NCBI GenBank assembly: GCA_012523605.1
Contig: JAAYTY010000136.1
Location: forward strand, 1-10,246
DNA: 10,246 nucleotides
Direction: 5' to 3'
Source: Candidatus Fermentibacterota bacterium
GTDB taxonomy: Bacteria; Fermentibacterota; Fermentibacteria; Fermentibacterales; Fermentibacteraceae
In this document: positions 1 through 6,716 of the stretch, piece after piece
How the letters are laid out: each line of letters opens with the position of its first letter
Numbering within the stretch: position 1 is the first letter of the stretch
Notes under the pieces: generated by a model
What the model saw: the letters and a program-made list of their open reading frames with translations, nothing else
Databases searched by the model: none
Told to the model about the DNA's origin: nothing
Program-made: the position numbers and the translations under genes

Positions 1-1
1 C

Positions 2-502
2 ACCTACTCGCAGAGTTCGCCGCAGTCCGTCGAGATCATGGTGACCACGGACATCGTCCAGCAGTTCGACGTCACGGAGGGGGCGTGGGTCATCACGGCC
101 CATCAGTACATCCCTTCCGGCTCCAGCGGCAAGACCTACTTCATCCTCCTCAACATCTACAACCCGGGCCCAACGTCGGACGACTGGTCCCTGGACATGG
201 AGTTCGACTGCGACCTCGGGCTCATGCGCATCCTCGAGGGGAGCGGAGCCGCCTACATCGTGTACGACCAGTGGGTCGAGATAAGGGTGGAGTTCGACCT
301 ACTCGCCTGCACCCAGCAGGTGTACTACAACGGCGTGTTCATCGAGTCACTTCCCTGGCAGACCTCGGGAGTGAACGAGCTCGCGGCGCTGGACCTCTTT
401 TCCGACACCGGCAGTTCGGTGTACTACGACGACATCACCCTGGAGCAGTGGATCGGCCTCGCACCGACAACATGGGGGCAGATCAAGACGCTGATGGAGT
501 AG
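2..502 (+). CDS. C-terminal part of a secreted beta-rich (jelly-roll/LamG-like) protein, 5' truncated
   Basis: The reading frame is open from base 2 and ends at TAG 500-502, leaving 166 visible residues; the true start lies before the window. The ATG at 38 is internal to the frame and has no convincing ribosome site. The visible part is rich in alternating hydrophobic/aromatic strands, acidic residues and Gly/Ser turns, with almost no Lys, as is common in exported beta-sandwich proteins. Near the end it has the pattern VYYNG, then ELAALDLFSD, then VYYDDITLE. A Y/F-x-D-D-[IV]-x-[LV] strand of this kind often closes concanavalin A-like/LamG or carbohydrate-binding jelly-roll domains. After that strand comes a short tail, APTTWGQIKTLME, which looks like a conserved C-terminal appendage. 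No catalytic residues can be assigned. Surface or extracellular location is inferred. The fold assignment is a resemblance only; substrate and function are unknown. Confidence 0.7.
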   Translation, partial: TYSQSSPQSVEIMVTTDIVQQFDVTEGAWVITAHQYIPSGSSGKTYFILLNIYNPGPTSDDWSLDMEFDCDLGLMRILEGSGAAYIVYDQWVEIRVEFDLLACTQQVYYNGVFIESLPWQTSGVNELAALDLFSDTGSSVYYDDITLEQWIGLAPTTWGQIKTLME

Positions 503-526
503 AGGGCGGATCCCGCCGAAGCGGAA

Positions 527-558
527 GGGAGCCGGGGTCGCCCGGCTCCCTTTCTTTT
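527..558 (+). terminator. Rho-independent terminator after the first gene
   Basis: GGGAGCCGGG (527-536), loop GTCG (537-540), then CCCGGCTCCC (541-550) form a perfect 10-bp GC-rich stem, followed by TTTCTTTT (551-558). It begins 24 bases after the stop codon at 502. The hairpin could also stop the convergent carboxyltransferase transcript, but on that strand the sequence after the stem is TTCCGCTTC, a weaker U-tract, so it is best read as a plus-strand terminator. Confidence 0.8.
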
Positions 559-636
559 CACGCCCCGGAACTCCAGCGACGCGATCCGCGGAGAGCGTGC
601 ACCGGAGAAGCGCTTTCAGCCGCCCCGCGATCGGCG

Positions 637-2382
637 CTAGATGTCCGTGTACTCGGCGGCTTCCTTTATGAGAGCGTTGGTCGAGGGGTCCTCATCGGTG
701 CTGAGAATCGACATCGCCTCGGAGAGGCGTTCGCTGAGCGCTCCCATGGAGTCGGAGAACCTGTTGAGGACCGCCTCGTCCCGCATTCTCTGCATCTTCT
801 CTAGGCGGGCCTTCTCCCTCCTCGCCTCCTCCTCTGCGATCCTGTCCCCGTATCTCTCCTTCGTGAGCTTCTCCAGATACGCCTTGCCCGAGCTGTCGGG
901 GAAGAGGTAATAGAGGAGCCTCTCCTGCTCTGATTCCGCGATCTTGAAGTCCGTGCCGGGCAGAGCGGGGATGCTCCTGTCGAAGCCGGAGGGGTCGTAC
1001 CTCCTCTCCTCCCTGTGACCGCAGACCCTGAGCCTGTACTCCGGGTCTATGGGAAAGGGGGTCTCCCCGTATCGCCCGGCTATCAGGTTTATATACTGGA
1101 TGGGGTCGGCCTCCTTGCCCAGGGCGACGAAGTACGCCTTCACTCCGACTATCTGCGACGTGGGAGTGACGAGCGGCACCCAGCCCGCCATCTCGCGCAC
1201 TTCGCGGACGGCTTCCAGGGCGCGCTCCATGTATTCCGACTTCCCGTCCTTCGCGAGCTGGTTCTTGAAGTTGCTGTACATCCCGCCGGGGATCTGCGAT
1301 TTCCTCACGGCCTCGTTCGGCGGAGGGAAGCCGCACAGCTCCTCCATGCGGTGCACGGATTCGAGGGCGGAGTCGATCCTCCCCGCGGCCAGCGCATCCA
1401 GCGTGCTCTCCGCCAGCGGGGCGAGGGCATCCCTGCCCGGCCAGATCGAGCGGTGAACCTTCGGGAGGGAGAACTTCTCCTCGCACTCCGCCACCGTCTT
1501 CGCCAGCTTCGCATGAACGGGTTCGAGCCTCGCGGGAGAGAGGTCCAGCCCGGTGTCCAGCCCGAGGATCTCCGCGAACAGCGACATGATCTCGATGGAG
1601 GGATGCGACGATCCCCCCGCGAAGGGAAGGAAGCATGTGTCGATCTTGTCCACTCCGGCCAGCATGGCGACGAGGGCGCAGATGTGCCCGTATCCCGGCG
1701 TGCAGTGCGTGTGGCTGACGACGGGCACCTTCAGGCGCGCCTTGAGAGCGGTGTACAGCGCCCATGCGGACACGGGATCCTTGAGGCCCGCCATGTCCTT
1801 GTCCGCGATGAGGTCGGCTCCGGCGGCCTCCAGTTCGAGGGCTTTCGAGACGAAGTATTCGGTATTGTAGGGTTTTCCGGTGCTGTAGCAGACCGCCCCC
1901 TCGAAGATTCCCCCGGCCTTCCTGACGCCCTCCAGCGCCGCCATGTAGTTCGGGATGTAGTTGAGGGCGTCGAAGATGCGCATCACTGTGGTTCCGGCTT
2001 CCACCGCCGCCCTGTTGAAGTCGCTGACGATGTCATCGGGATAAGGGTCGTAGCCGAAGAGGTTCTGCCCGCGCGAGAGGGTTCTCAATCCGCACCCGTA
2101 GGGCCGGGCCAGCTCGGACATCCTGTGCAGCCTGTCGAAGGGGTTCTCGTACAGGAAGCGCATCGCGCTGTCCAGCGTAGCGCCTCCCCAGACCTCCATC
2201 GTCTTCACGCCGGTGTCGAGTATGTGCGGCATGACATCGAGTATCTGGTCCGTGGACATCCTCGTCGCGAGGAGGGACTGCTGTCCGTCGCGCAGGGAAA
2301 GGTCCACGAACTCGACGGCCCCGCGGTTCTGCAGGGTCATCTTCGGATGGTTCTGTTGCTGACCGAATAGTTTCTTGAACAT
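637..2382 (-). CDS. Biotin-dependent carboxyltransferase subunit (pyruvate carboxylase B / oxaloacetate decarboxylase alpha / transcarboxylase 5S family), no biotinyl domain
   Basis: This 581-residue protein is a DRE-TIM-type carboxyltransferase that moves CO2 between biotin and a 2-oxoacid, normally pyruvate/oxaloacetate. The family landmarks appear in order: RDGQQSLLATRM (31-42; Arg31 and Asp32 for substrate and metal), RGQNLFGY (104-111), RIFDALN (135-141), ADKDMAGL with the Lys195 expected to be carbamylated, the metal ligands His224 and His226 in SHTHCTPG, and PGGMYSNFKNQL (365-376), which begins the conserved PYC/OADA domain. The C-terminus (about 505-560) is a charged, coiled-coil-like helix. 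No MKM-type biotin site follows, so a separate biotin carrier is needed, as for transcarboxylase 5S. The start chosen is ATG at 2382, with GGAG seven bases upstream; an in-frame TTG at 2421 would add 13 residues and is less likely. The gene is transcribed alone and divergently from the radical SAM operon. Pyruvate carboxylase, decarboxylase and transcarboxylase roles cannot be told apart here. Confidence 0.9.
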   Translation of the reverse strand: MFKKLFGQQQNHPKMTLQNRGAVEFVDLSLRDGQQSLLATRMSTDQILDVMPHILDTGVKTMEVWGGATLDSAMRFLYENPFDRLHRMSELARPYGCGLRTLSRGQNLFGYDPYPDDIVSDFNRAAVEAGTTVMRIFDALNYIPNYMAALEGVRKAGGIFEGAVCYSTGKPYNTEYFVSKALELEAAGADLIADKDMAGLKDPVSAWALYTALKARLKVPVVSHTHCTPGYGHICALVAMLAGVDKIDTCFLPFAGGSSHPSIEIMSLFAEILGLDTGLDLSPARLEPVHAKLAKTVAECEEKFSLPKVHRSIWPGRDALAPLAESTLDALAAGRIDSALESVHRMEELCGFPPPNEAVRKSQIPGGMYSNFKNQLAKDGKSEYMERALEAVREVREMAGWVPLVTPTSQIVGVKAYFVALGKEADPIQYINLIAGRYGETPFPIDPEYRLRVCGHREERRYDPSGFDRSIPALPGTDFKIAESEQERLLYYLFPDSSGKAYLEKLTKERYGDRIAEEEARREKARLEKMQRMRDEAVLNRFSDSMGALSERLSEAMSILSTDEDPSTNALIKEAAEYTDI

Positions 2383-2522
2383 GTACCGACTCCACTCCGG
2401 ATTGTCCCGATCCGGCTCCAACCGGACTGCCCGTTAACATGCATCCGGGCGGCTGTCCCGCCAACCGATCCGCGGGGACGGGATCTTTTCAGGCGGCTCC
2501 CCGGCAATTCCTTCCGAGCGCA

Positions 2523-2550
2523 TTGCCCGTGAGGGTGAAGGGGGTATATT
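2523..2550 (+). promoter_or_regulatory. Candidate sigma-70-type promoter of the radical SAM operon
   Basis: TTGCCC (2523-2528, four of six matches to TTGACA) is separated by 16 bases from TATATT (2545-2550, five of six matches to TATAAT). The AT-rich hexamer stands out in a GC-rich background and lies in the 204-base gap between divergent start codons. Transcription would begin near 2557, giving a leader of about 30 bases. The call rests on pattern matching only. Confidence 0.45.
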
Positions 2551-2562
2551 GGCGAACGTCGT

Positions 2563-2602
2563 GGAGGTCGCCCGGATGGTTCTCAGATGCGCTCTCTGCT
2601 GA
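2563..2602 (+). other. Shine-Dalgarno site and out-of-frame eight-codon ORF overlapping the first radical SAM start
   Basis: GGAGG (2563-2567) is the only good ribosome site before the first radical SAM gene. It lies 19 bases from the ATG at 2587, which is too far, but 8 bases from another ATG at 2576 in a different frame. That ATG opens MVLRCALC and stops at TGA 2600-2602, inside the first codons of the radical SAM gene. It may be a chance overlap, a leader whose termination feeds reinitiation at the neighbouring ATG, or a sign that the true start is not the one chosen. No conservation can be seen from one sequence. Confidence 0.25.
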
Positions 2603-3675
2603 AATCGTTTCCTGCACTGAGAGACCGCAGACAGCCGATGTTCCTGGTCTTTGCGGTCACGGCAAGGTGCAGCGCAAGGTGCTCGTTCTGCTTCTACGCC
2701 GACAGGGTAGCGACATCCGATTCGGACACCGAGCTGCGCTTGGACGAGATCCGGGAGTTGTCTGGCAGATGTGGACGGATTCCGTACCTCCTGATCTCTG
2801 GCGGAGAGCCCGTTCTGAGGGAGGATCTCGAAGAGCTGGTATCACTTTTCGTCGAGAACGCGGGAGCCTCCTTCGTCACGATCCCGACCAACGGACTCCA
2901 TCCCGACAGGACCGTCAAGCTCTTCTCCGCCTTGGTCAGGCGCTTTCCGTCGGTCCACTTCAGGGCCGCCTTCAGCATCGATTATCCCGACAAGAGGCAC
3001 GACGAGGCCCGCGGCGCAGCCGGTTGCCTCGAGCGCCTTCTCGAAGGGGCGGACAGGATCCGTACCCTGCGCGACTCGAACTCGAACCTCACGATGGAGG
3101 TGGTGTCCGTCTACGCTCCGTGGAACGCCTCCGGCATGTCCGCACTCAGGGACTGGGTCCGCGAACGGATAGGGCCGGACAACCACGAGCTCCACGCACT
3201 GCGACCGGAATGGCCCGCACTTCTCGCCGAGGGTATCGACAGGGACTCGCTGATCGCCGAGCTGGGTGAGTTCAGGAGGATCGGGCGCAGGAAAGAGAGC
3301 AGACCCCTGAGCCCGTTCTTCAGAGCGCTCAACGATACCTACCACGAGGTTCTCGGGAGGGTGGCGGCGGGACGCTTCTGCTGCACCTGCAGAGCGGGCG
3401 AGAGGATCGTAACGCTTGACGAGACCGGCAGGGTAAGGCTCTGCGAGCTCAGGAGCGAAGTGCTGGGCGATCTGCGCGATTGGGGGTTCGACCTGACGGG
3501 TCTTCTCCACGGATCCGAGGCGAGACGGATCGTGAGGGAAATGCAGGATTCCAGATGCATGTGCACGTGGGAGTGCGCTGTCTCTACCAACATTGTCTTC
3601 TCGCCCCGCATGTATCCGTGCCTGGCGGCTCGAGTTCTCCGTCACGCCCTGTCGAGACCAGGAGGAATGCGTTGA
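2587..3675 (+). CDS. Radical SAM enzyme with C-terminal SPASM/twitch-like cysteine cluster
   Basis: The 362-residue protein starts FLVFAVTARCSARCSFC, giving a CxxxCxxC radical SAM site at Cys28, Cys32 and Cys35 for the 4Fe-4S cluster that cleaves S-adenosylmethionine. ISGGEP (SGGEP at 71-75) is the usual SAM-binding second strand. The C-terminal third has seven further cysteines: 265, 266 and 268 in FCCTC, 286 in RLCELR, and 324, 326 and 330 in RCMCTWEC. The order, with a GxVRLCE strand and an LGDLRD turn between them, matches the auxiliary-cluster layout of SPASM/twitch enzymes, and CTWEC followed by STNIVF resembles a recurrent subfamily ending. The ATG at 2587 is used because no other in-frame ATG, GTG or TTG lies between it and the stop codon at 2536, although its spacing from GGAGG is poor. 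The stop overlaps the next gene by four bases. Substrate is unknown; peptide modification is common for SPASM enzymes, but no precursor peptide is visible. Confidence 0.88.
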   Translation: MRSLLKSFPALRDRRQPMFLVFAVTARCSARCSFCFYADRVATSDSDTELRLDEIRELSGRCGRIPYLLISGGEPVLREDLEELVSLFVENAGASFVTIPTNGLHPDRTVKLFSALVRRFPSVHFRAAFSIDYPDKRHDEARGAAGCLERLLEGADRIRTLRDSNSNLTMEVVSVYAPWNASGMSALRDWVRERIGPDNHELHALRPEWPALLAEGIDRDSLIAELGEFRRIGRRKESRPLSPFFRALNDTYHEVLGRVAAGRFCCTCRAGERIVTLDETGRVRLCELRSEVLGDLRDWGFDLTGLLHGSEARRIVREMQDSRCMCTWECAVSTNIVFSPRMYPCLAARVLRHALSRPGGMR

Positions 3676-5195
3676 GAGTGGTGCTGGTCAGGCCCCCGGT
3701 GGTCAACCTCAGGAACAGCCCCTTCGGCTCGACTCCGGGCGTACCCTCGAATCTGGCGTATCTCGGGGGCGTCCTGCTCGCCGGGGGACATTCCTACCTG
3801 ATCGTCGACTCCTATGGGCTGGCTCCACACAGATTCTCTGCATACAAAGGCAGATTCGAGGCCCGGGGGTTGCTTCCCCCGGAGGCGGTTTCGTGCATAC
3901 CCCCCGACGTGGAGATGATCGGGATCTCGTGCCACTGCACTCTGGAGCACGGGATGACCCTCTGGCTGGTGGCAGAGGCCAAAAAGCGCTTTCCGGACGT
4001 GCCGGTGGTGATCGGCGGCTATCACACCACATTCTGCTACGAGCCCTTCCTGGCGGCCGGGGCCGATTACGTGCTCCAGGGTGAAGGGGAGCACAGGCTG
4101 CCCATGCTGATCGACCACCTCGAGAGAGGCAGGGAGTTTGCGCTCGATGGCATCCACTCGAAGGGAGGCTGCTCACGGGACCGCATCCCGACAGTAATCC
4201 CGATAGAGGATATGCCTTTCGCGGATTTCGACAGCCTGCCCCTCGACGAGTACTGGAGCCTCCACTACGCTCACGGCCCGGTCCAGACCGGGAGATATCT
4301 CAGCATGTTCACGAGCAGGGGCTGTCCATACGCATGTGCCTTCTGCCAGACTCCCCGGATGTGGGGCGGCAAGTGGATGGCGAAGAGCCCGCGCCGCGTC
4401 GTGGACGAGATGGACTACTACGCACTGAAACACGGCGTAAGAGACTTCCACATCCAGGACGAGAACTTCTCCCTTTCCAGGAGCAGGTCTAGGGAGTTCG
4501 CCCTGGAGCTCCTCGCCAGGCGAAGGAGATACACTTACTGCTTCCCTTCCGGGATCAAGGCGGAAACAGTGGGATACGAGGAGCTTGTACTCTGGAGAAG
4601 AAGCGGCTGCCGATACTTCGCTCTGTCACCGGAATCGGGCTCGCCGAGGGTGCTGGACCTGATGAACAAGAAGGTCGACCTGGAGCACGTCTTCAGAGTC
4701 GTGTCATGGTGCAACGAGCTAGGCATCAGGGTGAACTGCAACTTCGTCCTGGGTTTTCCAGGCGAGGAGTCTGCCGACAGGAAGCTCACCTATCGCTATC
4801 TTCGCAGACTCGTGCGGGCGGGGCTGGACGAGGTCGTGACATTCATGCTGACGCCTCTTCCCGAGACGGCGGTCGCCGGGCTCATGCCAGAAGGGCTGGA
4901 ATACGAGGACATCAATTTCTCCCCGACGTGGAGGGACAACTACGACCTGGTGACACGGGCGAGGCGCTGGATGTATCTGCAGTTCTTCCTGCTCCAGGCT
5001 CTTTGGCACCCGGGCAAGCTGATCAGGAACCTGTTCTGTCTTTTCAGAAGGCGATTCACGATGAAAGGCGACATGACAGCCTACAGGTTCCTTGTTGATC
5101 TCTGGGACAGGTATCCCCGGAGAATGCTGGGGGAGAGCTCCCGCAAGGCTCCGGTCCTGGAGTGGCGCATTCCCCCGGATGGCACGAGGACATGA
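3672..5195 (+). CDS. B12-binding-type radical SAM enzyme (first of two)
   Basis: The 507-residue product begins (M)RVVLVRPP, the typical first strand of the Rossmann-like cobalamin-binding domain (about 1-150), which continues through GGYHTTF (near 115-121) and GEGE (137-140 region). The classical DxHxxG cobalamin ligand is absent, as in many B12-dependent radical SAM proteins. The catalytic domain holds CPYACAFC, giving Cys218, Cys222 and Cys225 for the 4Fe-4S cluster, then PESGS (320-324) and GFPGE (361-365), usual beta-strand ends of the radical SAM barrel. A helical basic tail of about 130 residues follows. The start is TTG 3672, six bases after GGAGG (3661-3665); the frame is open further upstream, but only inside the preceding gene. 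TTGA overlaps that gene's stop by four bases, so translation is likely coupled. Family members include methyltransferases and ring-forming enzymes such as BchE; which reaction this one catalyses cannot be told. Confidence 0.88.
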   Translation: MRVVLVRPPVVNLRNSPFGSTPGVPSNLAYLGGVLLAGGHSYLIVDSYGLAPHRFSAYKGRFEARGLLPPEAVSCIPPDVEMIGISCHCTLEHGMTLWLVAEAKKRFPDVPVVIGGYHTTFCYEPFLAAGADYVLQGEGEHRLPMLIDHLERGREFALDGIHSKGGCSRDRIPTVIPIEDMPFADFDSLPLDEYWSLHYAHGPVQTGRYLSMFTSRGCPYACAFCQTPRMWGGKWMAKSPRRVVDEMDYYALKHGVRDFHIQDENFSLSRSRSREFALELLARRRRYTYCFPSGIKAETVGYEELVLWRRSGCRYFALSPESGSPRVLDLMNKKVDLEHVFRVVSWCNELGIRVNCNFVLGFPGEESADRKLTYRYLRRLVRAGLDEVVTFMLTPLPETAVAGLMPEGLEYEDINFSPTWRDNYDLVTRARRWMYLQFFLLQALWHPGKLIRNLFCLFRRRFTMKGDMTAYRFLVDLWDRYPRRMLGESSRKAPVLEWRIPPDGTRT

Positions 5196-6619
5196 GAGTC
5201 TGCCTGGTCTATCCCTCTTACGGCTCCGGAAGGCGCTCGCGCTACTTCCCGTTCGGTCTGGCATACGTGGCTGCTTCTCTGAGGGATGCGGGGCACGAAG
5301 TCTTCGTCGTGGACATGGAGGGGAACGATCTCGATCCGGACAGGGCGGTGGAGGCCGTCTGCTCCCTGAGGCCCGACATGGTGGGCTTCGGAGGCATGGT
5401 CACACGATTCAGGTTCGTGAGGGAAATGGGGCGCGAGCTGAGAAAGCGCCTGCCCGGAGCGTTCCTGATCGCTGGCAACAGCGGGGCGACCACCATCCCG
5501 GGGATCTACATCGAATCCTGCGGCCTCGACGCCGTGGTGATCGGGGAGGGCGAGAAGACCTCCTGCGAACTGGCCTCCGCTCTCGAGAGCGGAGCGGAGT
5601 GGAGGCATATCCCGGGCCTGGCGTTTCCAGACGGAGTCGGAATCGGGAGGAGCCCTGCGCGCGAGCCGGTCGGCGACCTGGACACCATCCCCTGGCCCGC
5701 GTGGGACCTGTTCCCGGTCGAGCGTTACGTCAACAGCTTCGACCACAGGCAGAAGCTGGTCAGGCACCTCGAGGTCGTGGCCAGCAGGGGGTGCCCGTTC
5801 GACTGCGTCTATTGCTACAGGATCTACGGCCGCCGGGTGAGGCGGCGTTCCCCGGCCTCGATAGTGGCGGAAGTCGAGGAGCTGGTCCGGAGGTTCGACA
5901 TCAGGTACACGGGGTTTCCGGACGACCTGTTCACCTCCGACAGGGGTTTCGTGATGGAGTTCTGCAGGCTCTTCCGGGAGAGGCTTCCCGGACTCGGGTG
6001 GTCCTGCCTGGGCAGGGTGAACACCGTCGATGCCGAGATGCTGTCGGAAATGCGGAACGCCGGGTGCGACTGGATCTCCTACGGCATCGAGTCCGGAAGC
6101 GATGCGATGCTCCGGGCCATGCACAGGGGTGTCACGGCCGAGCAGTGCCTGAATGCGATACTGATGACCAGGAAGGCGGGGATCCATCCGGACGGCAGCT
6201 TCATGATAGGTATGTACGGCGAGACGGCGGAGACAGTGAAGGAGACCGTCGTGTTCTGCCGGAAGGCCGATCTGACCGCCCCGATGCTGTTCGTGACCCC
6301 CTATCCCGGGACTGCGATCTTCGACAGGGCGGTTTCGGAAGGCAGGATCCCCTCGGTGGAGGATCTCGTATCGAGGATGAACGCGGCAGACGACCTCCTC
6401 GTGAACCTCACGGACCTGCCGGACGGGGAGCTCGTGGCGCTGAGGAATCGCGCCCAGAGGCGCATAGGCCTGGGCTATCTTGCGAGGAGGCCTTTCACGA
6501 GGATCCCCCGGATGCTCTACAGGCGCTTCCTCCTCAGGGGCTGGAAGGGCGTGGCACGCGATTTTCTCGGATTGATGGGCATCTCCGGCGGCCGCAGGGG
6601 TTGTCGGAAACGAGCTTGA
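5192..6619 (+). CDS. B12-binding-type radical SAM enzyme (second of two)
   Basis: The 475-residue product opens MRVCLVYPSYG and PFGLAYVAASLRDAGHEV, the hallmark of N-terminal B12-binding domains, and reaches GEGE at 118-121. DxHxxG is absent, and the usual GGxHxT loop is replaced by GNSGATTIP, so cobalamin binding is probable rather than shown. CPFDCVYC supplies the cluster ligands Cys201, Cys205 and Cys208; GIESGS (298-303) and MIGMYGET are later radical SAM barrel motifs. The last 60 residues are basic and helical. The start is ATG 5192 in an ATGA overlap with the preceding stop, so translation is probably coupled; GAGGA at 5186-5190 is very close to it. An in-frame GTG at 5162 would add ten residues that match nothing in the family. 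It resembles the preceding gene in architecture, but the sequences have diverged enough that distinct reactions are likely. The substrate is unknown. Confidence 0.88.
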   Translation: MRVCLVYPSYGSGRRSRYFPFGLAYVAASLRDAGHEVFVVDMEGNDLDPDRAVEAVCSLRPDMVGFGGMVTRFRFVREMGRELRKRLPGAFLIAGNSGATTIPGIYIESCGLDAVVIGEGEKTSCELASALESGAEWRHIPGLAFPDGVGIGRSPAREPVGDLDTIPWPAWDLFPVERYVNSFDHRQKLVRHLEVVASRGCPFDCVYCYRIYGRRVRRRSPASIVAEVEELVRRFDIRYTGFPDDLFTSDRGFVMEFCRLFRERLPGLGWSCLGRVNTVDAEMLSEMRNAGCDWISYGIESGSDAMLRAMHRGVTAEQCLNAILMTRKAGIHPDGSFMIGMYGETAETVKETVVFCRKADLTAPMLFVTPYPGTAIFDRAVSEGRIPSVEDLVSRMNAADDLLVNLTDLPDGELVALRNRAQRRIGLGYLARRPFTRIPRMLYRRFLLRGWKGVARDFLGLMGISGGRRGCRKRA

Positions 6620-6644
6620 CCGGCGGCGCCCGCCCTAATAGAAA
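6616..6644 (+). promoter_or_regulatory. Candidate promoter for the TPR-repeat gene
   Basis: TTGACC (6616-6621, five of six consensus matches) overlaps the stop codon of the last radical SAM gene and is followed after exactly 17 bases by TAGAAA (6639-6644, four of six). Transcription would begin near 6651, leaving a leader of about 65 bases. The spacer contains a small GC hairpin (GGCGG 6622-6626 with CCGCC 6630-6634) without a U-tract, so it does not look like a terminator. Read-through from the radical SAM operon remains possible. Confidence 0.38.
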
Positions 6645-6716
6645 ATCAGTCCTGTTGCCGTACGAGGCATCCGGGGACGGGCGTCGCCGACCCGTTCGGA
6701 ACAGAGGTGGTGTCAT

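Noticed and set aside
1015..2370. Long plus-strand open frame of 451 codons
   Set aside because: It is antisense to the carboxyltransferase, which has unmistakable family motifs; the shadow protein is Arg/Gly/His-rich with no recognisable domain.
2383..2421. TTG at 2421 as the start of the carboxyltransferase
   Set aside because: ATG 2382 has GGAG at ideal spacing, and the extra 13 residues would lie before the family's conserved region with no support.
2396..2426. Three TCCGG/CCGGA half-sites upstream of the carboxyltransferase as an operator
   Set aside because: Irregular spacing (about 15 and 11 bases) and CCGG is common in this GC-rich sequence; no support for a regulator site.
2467..2490. 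GATCC / GGATC hairpin followed by TTTT in the divergent gap
   Set aside because: A five-pair stem with a nine-base loop, and no plus-strand gene lies just upstream to terminate.
5081..6187. Long minus-strand open frame of 368 codons
   Set aside because: It is antisense to the third radical SAM gene and has Pro/His/Arg-rich composition typical of a GC-rich shadow frame.
6620..6716. Search for a precursor-peptide gene beside the radical SAM operon
   Set aside because: This gap and the one at 2383-2586 hold no small frame with a good ribosome site and a Cys/Gly-rich core, apart from the eight-codon ORF described separately.
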